A stretch of 22,459 nucleotides of DNA from an uncultured Duganella sp. Lineage in GTDB: Bacteria; Pseudomonadota; Gammaproteobacteria; Burkholderiales; Burkholderiaceae. The stretch is from the NCBI GenBank assembly GCA_946482335.1, contig CAMLRG010000083.1, positions 1 through 22,459 of the forward strand, read 5' to 3'. The number at the start of each line of letters is the position of its first letter. Position 1 is the first letter of the stretch. The position numbers were made by a program, and so were the translations under genes. A model generated the notes under the pieces. The model saw nothing but the letters and a program-made list of their open reading frames with translations. It had not been told where the DNA came from and made no database searches. Positions 1-8,288 of this stretch are shown in pieces.

Positions 1-1
1 A

Positions 2-2017
2 GTACATCACCATGCAGTCCAGGCAAAGCAGGCATTCCTTCTGGTCGATGCGGCCTTGCGCGTCGATCGCATGCGAGCCGCAACCCTTGGCGCAGGCGGT
101 GCAGGTCACGCACTCCTGCTTGCGCTTCAGTCCGAACAGGCGGAAGAAGCTCGGCACCGCGAGCCCCGCGCCCAGCGGGCAAATGTATTTGCAGTAAGGG
201 CGCTCGCTCAGGACCGAAATGCCAAGGATCAGCGCCACGAAGGCCGCGAAGGGCCAGCCGCGCTCCAGCACGCCCACCAGGAAAGTGGTCTTGAACGGTT
301 CGATTTCCGCCAGCTGTTCGGCCAGCTCCATCGAAGAGAAGGACACCCCGACCAGCACGGCGAACACGCCGTACTTGACCCATTTCAGCTTGTCGTGCAC
401 GCGCTTCGGCAGCAGCCCCTGGAAGCGGCCCAGGCCCAGCAGCGTGCCAAGCTTGTATGCCAGGTGCTGCAGCGAACCGAATGGGCACAGCCAGCCGCAG
501 AACAGCCCGCGTCCCCACAGCACCACGGTCACCACCATGAACCACCAGAAGATGAAGATGAACGGGTCCGACAGGAACAGCTCCCATTTCCACTGGTGGA
601 TCAGGGAATGGAACCAGGTCATCACCTGGGTGATGCTTGGCTGCGCTTTCAGGTAGAGGCCAAAAAAGCCGACCGCGACGACCCACAGCGCGGTGCGCGG
701 AATGGTGATTAGCGGCTTGCTCTTGCGGTTCGAGGCGCGCACCAGGCGGTCGCGCTGCGCGTAGAGCATGGCGGTGGTGATCAGCACCAGCACGAACAGG
801 ATGATCTCGCCCTTGCGCGCCAGCCAGGCCGCCTGCCAGACCGGCACCGGACGCTCGACCTTCGGGCGGCCGCCCTCCAGGTAGCGCGCCGGCGTCCAGT
901 ATTCCTGGTCGAAATGGGCGAAGACTTTGGCGTGCGTCTGCATGTCCAGCTTGTTGGCCAGCAGGCTCAATTGCCACGGCCAGGCCGGATTGAAATTCGG
1001 CGAACGCACGATGAAGATCGCCGATTCCTGGTATGCCGGCGCATCGGCCGGTTCCAGATGGTAGAGGTTCAGGTAATCGGTATCGCGGAAGGTGAAGCGG
1101 TCGGCATCCTGGCGCACCTGGATGCGGTCGTAGATGCCGCCCCGCACGAAGCCCGAACCCTTGAACGACTCCAGGCCGGTGCCGATGATGAAGATGGCAT
1201 GCTCGTCCTCCTTCAAGTCCCGCATCAGGCGCTGGTAATTGCGCTCGCCCAGCAGGCTGATGCCGATGGAAGGCACGTTCAGGTAACCGAAATGCAAATC
1301 CATATAGGGCTTGCCGCTCGAGGGCAGGCCGACATCCGCGCTTTCCACGCGCAGGTGCCCGACCGCCCCCTCCTTGACGAGGGCGGCCCAATCCAGACGT
1401 TCGCGCAGCGGCGTGAAATGGGCGCGCGGTTTGACCATCCCCTTGAAGATGCCCACCTGCTTGCCGATCTCATACGCGCTTTGCGCAATGGTCTGGTTCT
1501 CGGCTATGGCCGTGACGGTGGCCCCGCTGATCGCATCAAGATCACCACCATCACGTCCAAGGCCGAGTTCCAGCTTGGCGTCGCCGGGCTTGCCGAAGTA
1601 CTGCCTGACGAACTTCGTCAGGACCGTCTCGGGAATGCCCGCCAACAAAATCGGTTCGGAGTGCTTCAGGATACGCACCCCGGTTATCAATCCTTTGGTG
1701 TCCATGCCGATCAGCGTGACGACCGGCTTACCGGAGTAGGCCGGAATGTCCACCACGTCGGTGGACAGGAACACATAGCCCACCACCTCCTGTTTTCCCC
1801 GCGCCAGCGCGTAACCTTCAACATAGGCCGGCGCGCCTTTGCGCCTGGAGAACGCCGTCGCGGCAGGCAGCACCTCGCCGCATGGCGCTTCGGCACACAA
1901 GTCGGGGCCCCCCATCAACGCCGGCGACAGCACCGTGTCATACATCGAGGTGGCCGAAGCAGGCGCCGCACATGCGAGCAGCGCCCACCAGAGCAGGGAA
2001 ATCAGGCGGAACAGCAT
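2..2017 (-). CDS. nosR: NosR, FMN-binding polyferredoxin of nitrous oxide respiration (3' end beyond window)
   Basis: NosR is a membrane flavo-iron-sulfur protein needed for nosZ expression and for electron delivery to N2O reductase in the periplasm. My reading gives 672 codons before the window edge cuts it; the family is usually a little over 700 residues, so only a short tail is missing. It has an N-terminal signal or membrane segment (about 1-22) and a periplasmic FMN-binding domain with the covalent flavin motif SGATVT at 164-169. Several membrane helices follow in the second half, with CxxxCP motifs (one at 609-614). Ferredoxin-type cysteines are at 636/639/642/646 and 662/665/668. The start is the ATG at 2017, preceded by GAGGG at 10 nt; I checked the frame at several points and saw no break. 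It lies 21 bp downstream of nosZ and is probably in the same transcript. nosDFYL would be expected beyond the left edge. Confidence 0.95.
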   Translation of the reverse strand, partial: MLFRLISLLWWALLACAAPASATSMYDTVLSPALMGGPDLCAEAPCGEVLPAATAFSRRKGAPAYVEGYALARGKQEVVGYVFLSTDVVDIPAYSGKPVVTLIGMDTKGLITGVRILKHSEPILLAGIPETVLTKFVRQYFGKPGDAKLELGLGRDGGDLDAISGATVTAIAENQTIAQSAYEIGKQVGIFKGMVKPRAHFTPLRERLDWAALVKEGAVGHLRVESADVGLPSSGKPYMDLHFGYLNVPSIGISLLGERNYQRLMRDLKEDEHAIFIIGTGLESFKGSGFVRGGIYDRIQVRQDADRFTFRDTDYLNLYHLEPADAPAYQESAIFIVRSPNFNPAWPWQLSLLANKLDMQTHAKVFAHFDQEYWTPARYLEGGRPKVERPVPVWQAAWLARKGEIILFVLVLITTAMLYAQRDRLVRASNRKSKPLITIPRTALWVVAVGFFGLYLKAQPSITQVMTWFHSLIHQWKWELFLSDPFIFIFWWFMVVTVVLWGRGLFCGWLCPFGSLQHLAYKLGTLLGLGRFQGLLPKRVHDKLKWVKYGVFAVLVGVSFSSMELAEQLAEIEPFKTTFLVGVLERGWPFAAFVALILGISVLSERPYCKYICPLGAGLAVPSFFRLFGLKRKQECVTCTACAKGCGSHAIDAQGRIDQKECLLCLDCMVMY

Positions 2018-2038
2018 GGATACACCACCCTCGCGGGC

Positions 2039-3967
2039 TTAAGCCTCCACCAGGAAGCGGCTGCGCATTTCCAGGTGCAGCGCGTGGCAGAAGTGCGTGC
2101 AGTACAGCCAGAATGCGCCGGCATGGTCGGCCTTGAAGGTGACCGACTTGGTCTCCTGCGGGTTGACGATGAAGTTGACGTTATAGGTCGGGATCGCGCA
2201 ACCGTGGGTCAGGTCTTCCACCTTGTCGTGGTTGGTCAGCGTGATGGTCACCTCATCGCCCTTCTTCACCTTGATGATCGGCAGGCTGAAGGCCGGTGCC
2301 TGCGACATCAGGCGCACGTGCACCTTGTTGCCGTTGCGCGTGATGCCCGCGTTGTCCGCCGTCACCTTGTTCGGGAAGTCGTCCATGTTGTAGATCTGGC
2401 GCGTCTTCACCAGGTCGCGGCGCACGATGATCGCATCATGCGGCTCCGGATAAGCCGTGTGGTCGGACACGATCGTCATCTTGTCGCCGGTGATGTCGAT
2501 CAGCTGTTCGGTCTCGCTGTGCAGCGGGCCGACGGGAAGGAAGCGGTCCTTCGAGAACTTGTTGCCCGAGTTGAAGTATTTGCCGTCCGCTTCCTTGGTC
2601 TCGCCCATCGAAGCGTAGCCGTGGCCTGGCTGGTAATGCACGTCCACCCGGTCCAGCACCACCTTGGCGGCCTTGTCGCCCTTGAACTGCGCAATCGCCG
2701 CGGCCACGTTCCACTTGACGATCTGGCTGTCCAGGAACAGGGTGGTAAAGGCATTGCCCTTGCCGTCGAAGGCGGTATGCAACGGACCCAGGCCGATTTC
2801 CGGTTCCGCCACCACGGCATCGCGCTCGGTCTTGAGCTCGCCGTCGAACCACTTGGCCACCAGCGCCACCTCGATCACCGTGGCGGTGGGCGACAGCTTG
2901 CCCGAGCAGACCATGTACTTGCCGTCCGGCGAAGCGTTGACGCCGTGCGGGTTCTTGCCGACCGGGACGTAGCAGGTGACTGCGGTCTTGGGATCCGCAT
3001 TGGCCGCCTTGCGGCCGTCGACCACCGGCACCTTGGAGGAACCGATGGTGGTGAACTTGCCGGCCTTGACCAGGGCTTCGATGCGCGCCACGTCGAAGAA
3101 TACGCAGGCATCGCGTTCGGCAGCCATCATGCCCGCCTGGTCCGGCGCGTTCTCGGTGTTGTACTGGTTGGAGCAGGCGAAACGCCCGTCGTAGGAAGTC
3201 GCCACCAGGTCCATATTGCCGTCCACGCGCACTTGCCAGCGCACGCCCATGGTTTCCGCATCGACGCAGGTGAACAGCGAGCCCCACTTGGAAGGATCAT
3301 CCAGGTCGCGCCCATCGTTCGGGAACGGGATGCTGAATTCGGCGCCGCAGAACACGCGCGTGGTGTGGTTGATGCTCTTGTCGACCGGGTCGCACTTGTC
3401 AGGGAAGGTGCCGTGGAAGCCCTGCACGTTAGGCAGTTCGGTGATCTTGTCGCATTCCATGGTATCCATGCGGATGCGCGCCAGGCGTGAATGGATCTTG
3501 TCGTTGACCCACAGGTAGCGGCCATCGTAGGTGCCGTCCTTGTAGCTGCCGTGCACGTGGTGGGTATCGCCGGTGGTGTATTTCAGGCTGCCGTCGGCCT
3601 TGGTGCCGATGATCGCCTTCGATTCGTTGGTGATGCCCCAGCCGACCATCGGGTCGATATTGAAGACAGGGATGCGGCGCAGTTCGCGCCCGGAGGGAAT
3701 GCCGATGATGCGCGCCTCGCCCGAGTGGCCGCCGCTGGAGAACAGGTAATAGTCATCCAGCTGGCCGGGCTCCACGTGCGCCTTGCTGCCGCCGTGCGCC
3801 TTGGCCGCAGCAGCACCGGCGGCCGGCGCGGCACCCGGCGCTCCCGCCCCCTTCTCCTTGCAGCCCGCCAGCACGCCGGCGCCGGCCAGGCCCAGCGCAG
3901 CACTCTTACCCAGGAAACGACGACGGCTGCCTACTGCCGTGTCGTGCACATCGCGATCGCTACCCAT
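2039..3967 (-). CDS. nosZ: Nitrous oxide reductase NosZ (Tat-exported, clade I-like)
   Basis: NosZ reduces N2O to N2 in the periplasm, the last step of denitrification. This 642-aa protein is full length for the family. It begins with a twin-arginine motif (SRRRFLG, 14-20) and a hydrophobic segment, then has a seven-bladed propeller region with conserved histidines of the CuZ site (H81, H136/H137, H185, H341, H397, H449, H510). The C-terminal cupredoxin domain carries CuA ligands H588, C623, C627, H631 and M634. Two oddities: the signal ends in LAGC (33-36), a lipobox-like sequence, and the CuA loop reads CTHFC, with His where clade I enzymes usually have Trp. The Tat signal and the KNPHG and GLGPLHTAFDG blocks favour clade I. 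The ATG at 3967 is preceded by AGGAG (9-nt spacing). The gene is first in the transcript, with nosR after it, and is probably controlled by the FNR-type box upstream. Confidence 0.97.
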   Translation of the reverse strand: MGSDRDVHDTAVGSRRRFLGKSAALGLAGAGVLAGCKEKGAGAPGAAPAAGAAAAKAHGGSKAHVEPGQLDDYYLFSSGGHSGEARIIGIPSGRELRRIPVFNIDPMVGWGITNESKAIIGTKADGSLKYTTGDTHHVHGSYKDGTYDGRYLWVNDKIHSRLARIRMDTMECDKITELPNVQGFHGTFPDKCDPVDKSINHTTRVFCGAEFSIPFPNDGRDLDDPSKWGSLFTCVDAETMGVRWQVRVDGNMDLVATSYDGRFACSNQYNTENAPDQAGMMAAERDACVFFDVARIEALVKAGKFTTIGSSKVPVVDGRKAANADPKTAVTCYVPVGKNPHGVNASPDGKYMVCSGKLSPTATVIEVALVAKWFDGELKTERDAVVAEPEIGLGPLHTAFDGKGNAFTTLFLDSQIVKWNVAAAIAQFKGDKAAKVVLDRVDVHYQPGHGYASMGETKEADGKYFNSGNKFSKDRFLPVGPLHSETEQLIDITGDKMTIVSDHTAYPEPHDAIIVRRDLVKTRQIYNMDDFPNKVTADNAGITRNGNKVHVRLMSQAPAFSLPIIKVKKGDEVTITLTNHDKVEDLTHGCAIPTYNVNFIVNPQETKSVTFKADHAGAFWLYCTHFCHALHLEMRSRFLVEA

Positions 3968-3998
3968 GTTTCAATACTCCTACTCTGTGTTTATTCCA

Positions 3999-4047
3999 GA
4001 GCAGGACTGTACGGAGTTTGCCAACAAATTAAATTGATTCAGGTCAA
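3999..4047 (-). promoter_or_regulatory. FNR/DNR-type activated promoter of nosZ
   Basis: TTGATTCAGGTCAA at 4034-4047 matches the FNR/DNR/Nnr consensus TTGAT-N4-ATCAA at nine of ten positions. Read toward nosZ, a -10 element TACAGT lies at 4011-4006. Its centre is 32 bp from the centre of the box, which is the spacing of a class II FNR promoter (box centred near -41.5). That puts the transcript start near 3999-4000 and gives a leader of about 32 nt before the nosZ ATG. Whether the activator senses oxygen or NO cannot be told from the site. For the divergent plus-strand gene the box lies only about 32 bp before the ATG, so activation in that direction is unlikely. Confidence 0.75.
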
Positions 4048-4072
4048 GCGCTTTCAATTGAGAGGAGCTTCA

Positions 4073-6217
4073 ATGAAATCCATCCTGTCCTTCTTCGCCG
4101 CCTTGCTCGCCGCCGGCACGGCCTGGGCGGCGCAGCTGCCGTCGCTGCAGCTCAACGACACGTCGACGCAGGCGCAATCGCGCGTGCCGGTCACCGTCGG
4201 CCATGTGTTCGCCAAGGGTGATGTGAAAGCCGGCGAAACGCTCACCGCGACTTTCAAGGGCGTCGCCATCCCGCTCCAGGCCGACATCAAGGCCACCCAT
4301 GACGACGGGTCGGTGCGGCACGCCGTCCTGAGCGCGGTACTGCCGCAACTGGCCGGCGGCGAAAGTGCCAGCCTGCAGCTGGCATCCGCGCCGGCTGTCC
4401 CGGCGCGGGCGCCCGCGCGGCCGGACACCTTGCTGGCCAGCGGCTTCAATGCCTTGGTGCGCCTCAACATCGGTGGCGTCGCCTACAGCGCCGATGCTGC
4501 CCAGCTGTTGGCCAGCAAACCGTACAAGAGCTGGCTGTCCGGCCCCCTGGTCAATGAATGGCTGGTGTCGGGTCCGGTCACGGCCGGGGGCGTCGCCCAC
4601 CCGCACCTGTCGGTCCGCTTCGCGATCCGCCATTACCCGCTGGCCGGCAATGGCCGTCCCGGCGCGATCCGCGTCGACGTCACGGTCGAAAACAATTGGG
4701 CTTACGAGCCCGATCCCAAAAACGTCACTTACGATGCCGAGATCCTGGTGAACAACCAGCCGGTGTACGCCAAGCCGGCACTCACCCATTACCACCACGC
4801 CCGCTGGCGCAAGCTGTTCTGGGCAGGCGCCGAGCCCGCCGTGCATGCGCGGCATGACATCGGCTACCTGATCGGCACCCGCGCCGTGCCCAATTACGAC
4901 CAGAGCGTGGTCCCATCGCAAGCCGCGCTGGCGAAGATGAAAACCGATTGGGACGCCGCCGACAACGGCCCGATGGCCATGCCCTTGATTAACAAGTACA
5001 TGCCCACCACCGGCGGCCGGCCGGACATCGGCCTGCACCATGCCTGGGCTGCCATGTACCTCCTCAGCATGGATCCGCGCGCGCGCCTGGTGACGGTCGG
5101 CCTGGGCGACCTGGCCGGCAGCTGGCCGGTGCACTTCCGCGACAGGAACACGGATGAAGTGGTGTCCATCATCGCCTATCCCTACGTCCGCGACCAGCGC
5201 ATCAGTTCCGACAGCTACAACCCAGTGACGAAGAAATACGAAGACATGCCGCGCTGCACCGCGGCCGGCGCATGCGCCACGCCCTATACGCCCGATATGG
5301 CGCACCAGCCCTCCTTCGCTTACCTGCCTTACCTGCTCACCGGCGACGCCTATCACCTGGACGAACTGCTGTTCTGGGCCAACTGGAACCTGGTGACCAT
5401 GAACCCGCATTACCGCTCGCTCGCCAAGGGCCTGGTCAAAGGCAACCAGGTTCGGGGCCAGGCCTGGTCGCTGCGTACACTGGGCCATGCCGCCTACATC
5501 ACGCCGGACAACCATCCGATGAAGTCCTACTTCAAGCAGATCCTGCAGAACAACCTGGACTTCTACAACGCCACCTTCGCCGGCGGCGCCACCAACCAGC
5601 TGGGATTCATCGACAACACCGCCACCAGCTATGCGGTGGCCTACGGCGGCCCGACCGGCGCCAACACCGGCGTCGCACCCTGGCAGGATGACTTCTTCAC
5701 GTCCGCCGTCGGGCACTTGCACGAGATGGGATTTGCCGCCGCCAAGCCTATCCTGGACTGGAAGGCGCGCTTTCCGATCGGCCGCATGGTGGCCAGTGGC
5801 TACTGCTGGATCGATGGCGCCGTGTACGCCCTGATGGTGCGGCCTGGCGCTAGCGCCGCCTACTTCACCAGTTTCGCCGACGCCTACCAGGCCACCATGC
5901 GCAAGCTGGACGGCTCGGCGATGGTCAACAGCACCGGTGCGCGCTACCTGGACCAGCCTTGCGGCAGCCAGGCGCAGGCCGACTGGCGCACGCAGCTCGA
6001 CAAGGACAACAAAACCTGGCGCACGCCCTGGTTGCCAGGCGAAATGACCGGCTACGCCTATTCGTCGGAAGGCATGCCGTCGAATATGCAACCGGCGCTG
6101 GCAATGGCCGCCGCCACCGGCTTGCCGGATGCGAGGGCAGCTTGGGAGCGCTTTAAGGCACGCAGCGTGAAGCCCGATTACAACGCGCGCCCACAGTTCG
6201 CCATCGTGCCGCGCTAG
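4073..6217 (+). CDS. Exported RIFT-barrel / exo-rhamnogalacturonan lyase-like protein
   Basis: This is a 714-aa protein with a clear Sec signal peptide (about residues 1-19, ending AWA) and no other evident membrane segment, so it is probably periplasmic or secreted. The N-terminal stretch, with motifs such as PVTVGHVFAKGDV and DIKATHDDGSVRHAVLSA, resembles the RIFT-barrel domain of exo-rhamnogalacturonan lyase-like (PcRGLX/YetA) proteins. The rest is rich in aromatic residues and may form an alpha/alpha-barrel-like domain. I recognise the family only from these motifs; substrate and catalytic residues are not established. The ATG at 4073 follows GAGGAG at 5 nt; the reading frame stays open further upstream, but without a ribosome site or signal peptide there. 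It diverges from nosZ and ends facing the GST gene. Carbohydrate processing is inference. Confidence 0.6.
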   Translation: MKSILSFFAALLAAGTAWAAQLPSLQLNDTSTQAQSRVPVTVGHVFAKGDVKAGETLTATFKGVAIPLQADIKATHDDGSVRHAVLSAVLPQLAGGESASLQLASAPAVPARAPARPDTLLASGFNALVRLNIGGVAYSADAAQLLASKPYKSWLSGPLVNEWLVSGPVTAGGVAHPHLSVRFAIRHYPLAGNGRPGAIRVDVTVENNWAYEPDPKNVTYDAEILVNNQPVYAKPALTHYHHARWRKLFWAGAEPAVHARHDIGYLIGTRAVPNYDQSVVPSQAALAKMKTDWDAADNGPMAMPLINKYMPTTGGRPDIGLHHAWAAMYLLSMDPRARLVTVGLGDLAGSWPVHFRDRNTDEVVSIIAYPYVRDQRISSDSYNPVTKKYEDMPRCTAAGACATPYTPDMAHQPSFAYLPYLLTGDAYHLDELLFWANWNLVTMNPHYRSLAKGLVKGNQVRGQAWSLRTLGHAAYITPDNHPMKSYFKQILQNNLDFYNATFAGGATNQLGFIDNTATSYAVAYGGPTGANTGVAPWQDDFFTSAVGHLHEMGFAAAKPILDWKARFPIGRMVASGYCWIDGAVYALMVRPGASAAYFTSFADAYQATMRKLDGSAMVNSTGARYLDQPCGSQAQADWRTQLDKDNKTWRTPWLPGEMTGYAYSSEGMPSNMQPALAMAAATGLPDARAAWERFKARSVKPDYNARPQFAIVPR

Positions 6218-6242
6218 CGCCCACCGACGCATCGCCGCATAC

Positions 6243-6260
6243 CCGGCGCGGCTGCGCCGG
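6243..6260. terminator. Possible bidirectional hairpin between convergent genes
   Basis: CCGGCGC (6243-6249) and GCGCCGG (6254-6260) form a 7-bp GC-only stem with a 4-nt loop, in the 57-bp gap between the ends of the RIFT-barrel gene and the GST gene. There is no T-run on either side, so it may be only a weak or Rho-assisted terminator, or chance in GC-rich DNA. Confidence 0.35.
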
Positions 6261-6274
6261 CAACGGCGGCAGCC

Positions 6275-6925
6275 TCAAGCCGCCGCCTGCGCCGCTGCGT
6301 ACTGCGCCACCTGGTCCGCCAGCGCTTTCCGGTATGCCGGCCGCGCGGTGCAGCGCGCCTGGTAGCCGCTGACTGCCGGGAAATCGTCCTTCAGGCCACT
6401 GGCGTCGAGCAAGCGCAGCACGCTCACCATCAGCACGTCGGCCACGCTGAACTGGCCGGCCAGGTATTCGCAGCCGCACAGCCATGCCTCCAGGTCACCC
6501 AGGCGGCGCCTCGCCATGGCTTCCAGCGAAGGCCGGCGCGCATCGACCCAGCTTTCGCCCGCATGGAACACGTCCAGTTCCGCCACGCCGGCAAAATAAG
6601 GCTCGACAGAATTCAGGGCCGCGTACAGCCACATCTCGGCCCGCTGCCGGTCCGCCGCGCCGCCCGGCATCAATAGCGGATGCTTGTCGCCAAGGTGACG
6701 CAGGATCGCGCCGGATTCGAAGATCGACAAAGCCCCATCCTGCAGCACCGGCACTTGCCCGAATGGCTGCAGCTGGCGGTAGCTGGACGATTTCTGCTCG
6801 TCCGGCCCGATGGTGCGCACGCTGTAGGGCTGGCCGGCTTCCTCCAGCGCCCAGCGCACGCGCAGGTCGCGCACATAGCCCACGGCGAAATCGGGCACGG
6901 CGCTCAGGGTCATCAGGGTATACAT
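6275..6925 (-). CDS. Glutathione S-transferase family protein
   Basis: A 216-aa cytosolic GST: an N-terminal thioredoxin-fold domain (about 1-80) and an all-helical C-terminal domain (about 88-205). The typical blocks are present: RDLRVRWALEEAGQPY near the N-terminus, FGQVPVLQDG with the cis-Pro loop, and FESGAILRHLGDKH, where the E-S pair binds the glutathione gamma-glutamyl group. Proteins of this type conjugate or reduce electrophiles with glutathione; the substrate is unknown. The frame is open to 7012, but the start at 6925 is preferred because AAGGAGA precedes it closely and the GST fold begins at once. The longer reading would run through the palindromic operator. It diverges from the TetR gene and is probably its target. 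Confidence 0.9.
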   Translation of the reverse strand: MYTLMTLSAVPDFAVGYVRDLRVRWALEEAGQPYSVRTIGPDEQKSSSYRQLQPFGQVPVLQDGALSIFESGAILRHLGDKHPLLMPGGAADRQRAEMWLYAALNSVEPYFAGVAELDVFHAGESWVDARRPSLEAMARRRLGDLEAWLCGCEYLAGQFSVADVLMVSVLRLLDASGLKDDFPAVSGYQARCTARPAYRKALADQVAQYAAAQAAA

Positions 6926-6975
6926 GCTGGTCTCCTTGGTTTGGGTGGGAACATGCGGCCAGATTACGGATTCAC

Positions 6976-6999
6976 TAAATATGTTCAAGAACATATTTA
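6976..6999. promoter_or_regulatory. Perfect inverted repeat, probable TetR operator
   Basis: TAAATATGTTC (6976-6986), a 2-nt AA spacer, then GAACATATTTA (6989-6999): a perfect 11+11 bp palindrome in the 112-bp gap between the divergent GST and TetR genes. Its size and position fit a TetR-family dimer site that represses both genes. Assignment to this regulator rests on position and symmetry; no binding data are implied. Confidence 0.8.
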
Positions 7000-7037
7000 A
7001 GATCGGACGCATAATGCACAGCGAGGAGGAAACCGCA

Positions 7038-7619
7038 ATGCCTTATACCGCAGAGCACAAGGAACGCACCCGCGCCAGGATCGTCGAGTCGGCGCGCAAA
7101 CTGTTCAACCGCCACGGTTTCGAGCAAGTGTCGATCGAGACCATCATGTCCGAGGCCGGCCTGACGCGCGGCGGCTTCTACAACCATTTCGAAAGCAAGG
7201 ATGAGCTATACGCAGCCGCCGTGGCCAGCTTCACCAGCTGCAACCCGTTCCGCAAGGACTTCACCGACACGCCGGCGAACGAACCGCGCGAGATGGCAGA
7301 CCGCCTGCTCAACCTCTACCTGAGCGACAAGGTGCTGGACGATATCGAGAACCACTGCCCGCTGTATGCCTTGCCGGGCGACGTGGCGCGCGCCGGGCTG
7401 TCGCCGCAAAAGGCGTACACGGACTTGATCCGCAACCTGGTGCGCGTGTATGCCGGCGCGTTGCAGGATTTCAGCGACGGCGAGCAGCGTGCGCAAGCGA
7501 TCGTGGCGCTGTGCGTCGGCGGCATGGTGCTGGCCCGCACCACCGACGATCCCGCGCTGCGCGAGAGCTTGCGCGCCGCCGCCCGCCAGCAGGCCCTGGT
7601 CCTGCTGGGCGCGAATTAA
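7038..7619 (+). CDS. TetR/AcrR-family transcriptional regulator
   Basis: A 193-aa one-component repressor. The N-terminal helix-turn-helix lies at about residues 10-57, with the family signature [19 protein letters not shown] followed by [21 protein letters not shown]. The C-terminal ligand and dimer domain contains Cys68, Cys107 (in [15 protein letters not shown]) and Cys159. Cys107 sits where many relatives have a GC(P/L)L segment, so thiol-based or electrophile sensing is possible but is inference. The start is the ATG at 7038 after GAGGAGGAAA; the upstream extension of the frame crosses the operator and is rejected. It diverges from the GST gene across the palindrome at 6976-6999. Its stop codon overlaps the stop of the convergent DJ-1-like gene (shared TTAA at 7616-7619). 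Confidence 0.92.
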   Translation: MPYTAEHKERTRARIVESARKLFNRHGFEQVSIETIMSEAGLTRGGFYNHFESKDELYAAAVASFTSCNPFRKDFTDTPANEPREMADRLLNLYLSDKVLDDIENHCPLYALPGDVARAGLSPQKAYTDLIRNLVRVYAGALQDFSDGEQRAQAIVALCVGGMVLARTTDDPALRESLRAAARQQALVLLGAN

Positions 7620-8197
7620 GGCTTGATTTCAGTTCCCAGCAGTTTGAGGAACTGCGCCATCCATTGCGGATGCGCAGGCCAGGCCGGCGCCGTGACGAAA
7701 TTGCCGTCGGTAAGCGCCTGGTCCATCTCGACCGCAACGTATTCGCCGCCGGCCGCGCGCACTTCCGGCGCGCAGGCAGGATAGGCCGAAATGCGCTTGC
7801 CCTTCACCACTTCCGCCGCCGTCAGGATTTGCGCACCGTGGCAGATGGCGGCAATCGGCTTGCCCGCCTTGGCAAATTCCTGCACCAGCTCCAGCACGCG
7901 CGGGTTCAGGCGCAGGTATTCGGGCGCCCTGCCGCCGGCGATCGCCAGCGCGTCGTAGCCGGCTGCCTGCGCCTTGTCGAAGTCCGCATTCAGCGCAAAC
8001 TGGTGGCCCGGCTTTTCGGAATAGGTCTGGTCGCCTTCGAAGTCGTGGATCGCCGTCTTGACCTTCTCGCCAGCCTTCTTGCCGGGGCACACAGCATGCA
8101 CCGTATGCCCCACCATCTGCAGTGCCTGGAACGGCACCATCGTTTCATAGTCTTCCGCAAAATCGCCCGTCAAAAACAGGATCTTCTTGATAGCCAT
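7616..8197 (-). CDS. DJ-1/PfpI family protein, DJ-1d-like (glyoxalase III/deglycase type)
   Basis: A 193-aa single-domain protein of the DJ-1/PfpI superfamily. The nucleophile elbow AAICHGAQ gives catalytic Cys119 followed by His120, and Glu18 lies in the N-terminal DYE motif. Blocks such as [38 protein letters not shown] and [10 protein letters not shown] resemble plant DJ-1d domains more than short YajL-type proteins (recalled similarity, not searched). Members detoxify methylglyoxal or act on glycated substrates, or are stress proteases or chaperones; I cannot decide among these. The ATG at 8197 has AAGGAGA about 7 nt upstream. It is convergent with tetR, sharing four bases with it at the stop codons, and divergent from the sigma factor gene. 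Alongside the GST this makes a plausible reactive-carbonyl detoxification group. Confidence 0.9.
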   Translation of the reverse strand: MAIKKILFLTGDFAEDYETMVPFQALQMVGHTVHAVCPGKKAGEKVKTAIHDFEGDQTYSEKPGHQFALNADFDKAQAAGYDALAIAGGRAPEYLRLNPRVLELVQEFAKAGKPIAAICHGAQILTAAEVVKGKRISAYPACAPEVRAAGGEYVAVEMDQALTDGNFVTAPAWPAHPQWMAQFLKLLGTEIKP

Positions 8198-8258
8198 TCC
8201 GATCTCCTTTTCAACACATCAGCAGGGAAGTGCACTGTACACCGGTTTGCCGCCACGG

Positions 8259-8288
8259 TTGCAGATGCGATTGATTCTCATTTATAAT
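8259..8288 (+). promoter_or_regulatory. Promoter of the sigma factor gene with Fur-box-like operator
   Basis: A perfect -10 TATAAT (8283-8288) lies 18 bp from TTGCAG (8259-8264). Between and across them, 8267-8285 matches the 19-bp Fur consensus at 11 of 19 positions, centred on TTGATTCTCATT. A repressor bound there would cover the core promoter. Just downstream, ATTGATCAAT (8294-8303) is a perfect 10-bp palindrome near the expected transcript start. Fur control fits the downstream iron genes, but the box is degenerate. Confidence 0.65.

Noticed and set aside
914..3490. 858-codon open frame on the plus strand opposite nosR and nosZ
   Set aside because: Its amino acids are His/Arg/Ala-rich shadow sequence of the GC-rich minus-strand genes, with no domain; nosR and nosZ are unmistakable on the other strand.
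3491..4072. N-terminal extension of the RIFT-barrel-like gene
   Set aside because: It would overlap nosZ and its promoter; the ATG at 4073 has GAGGAG and starts a signal peptide.
4070..6232. 720-codon minus-strand frame opposite the RIFT-barrel-like gene
   Set aside because: No signal or domain; the plus strand has a ribosome site, a signal peptide and normal protein composition.
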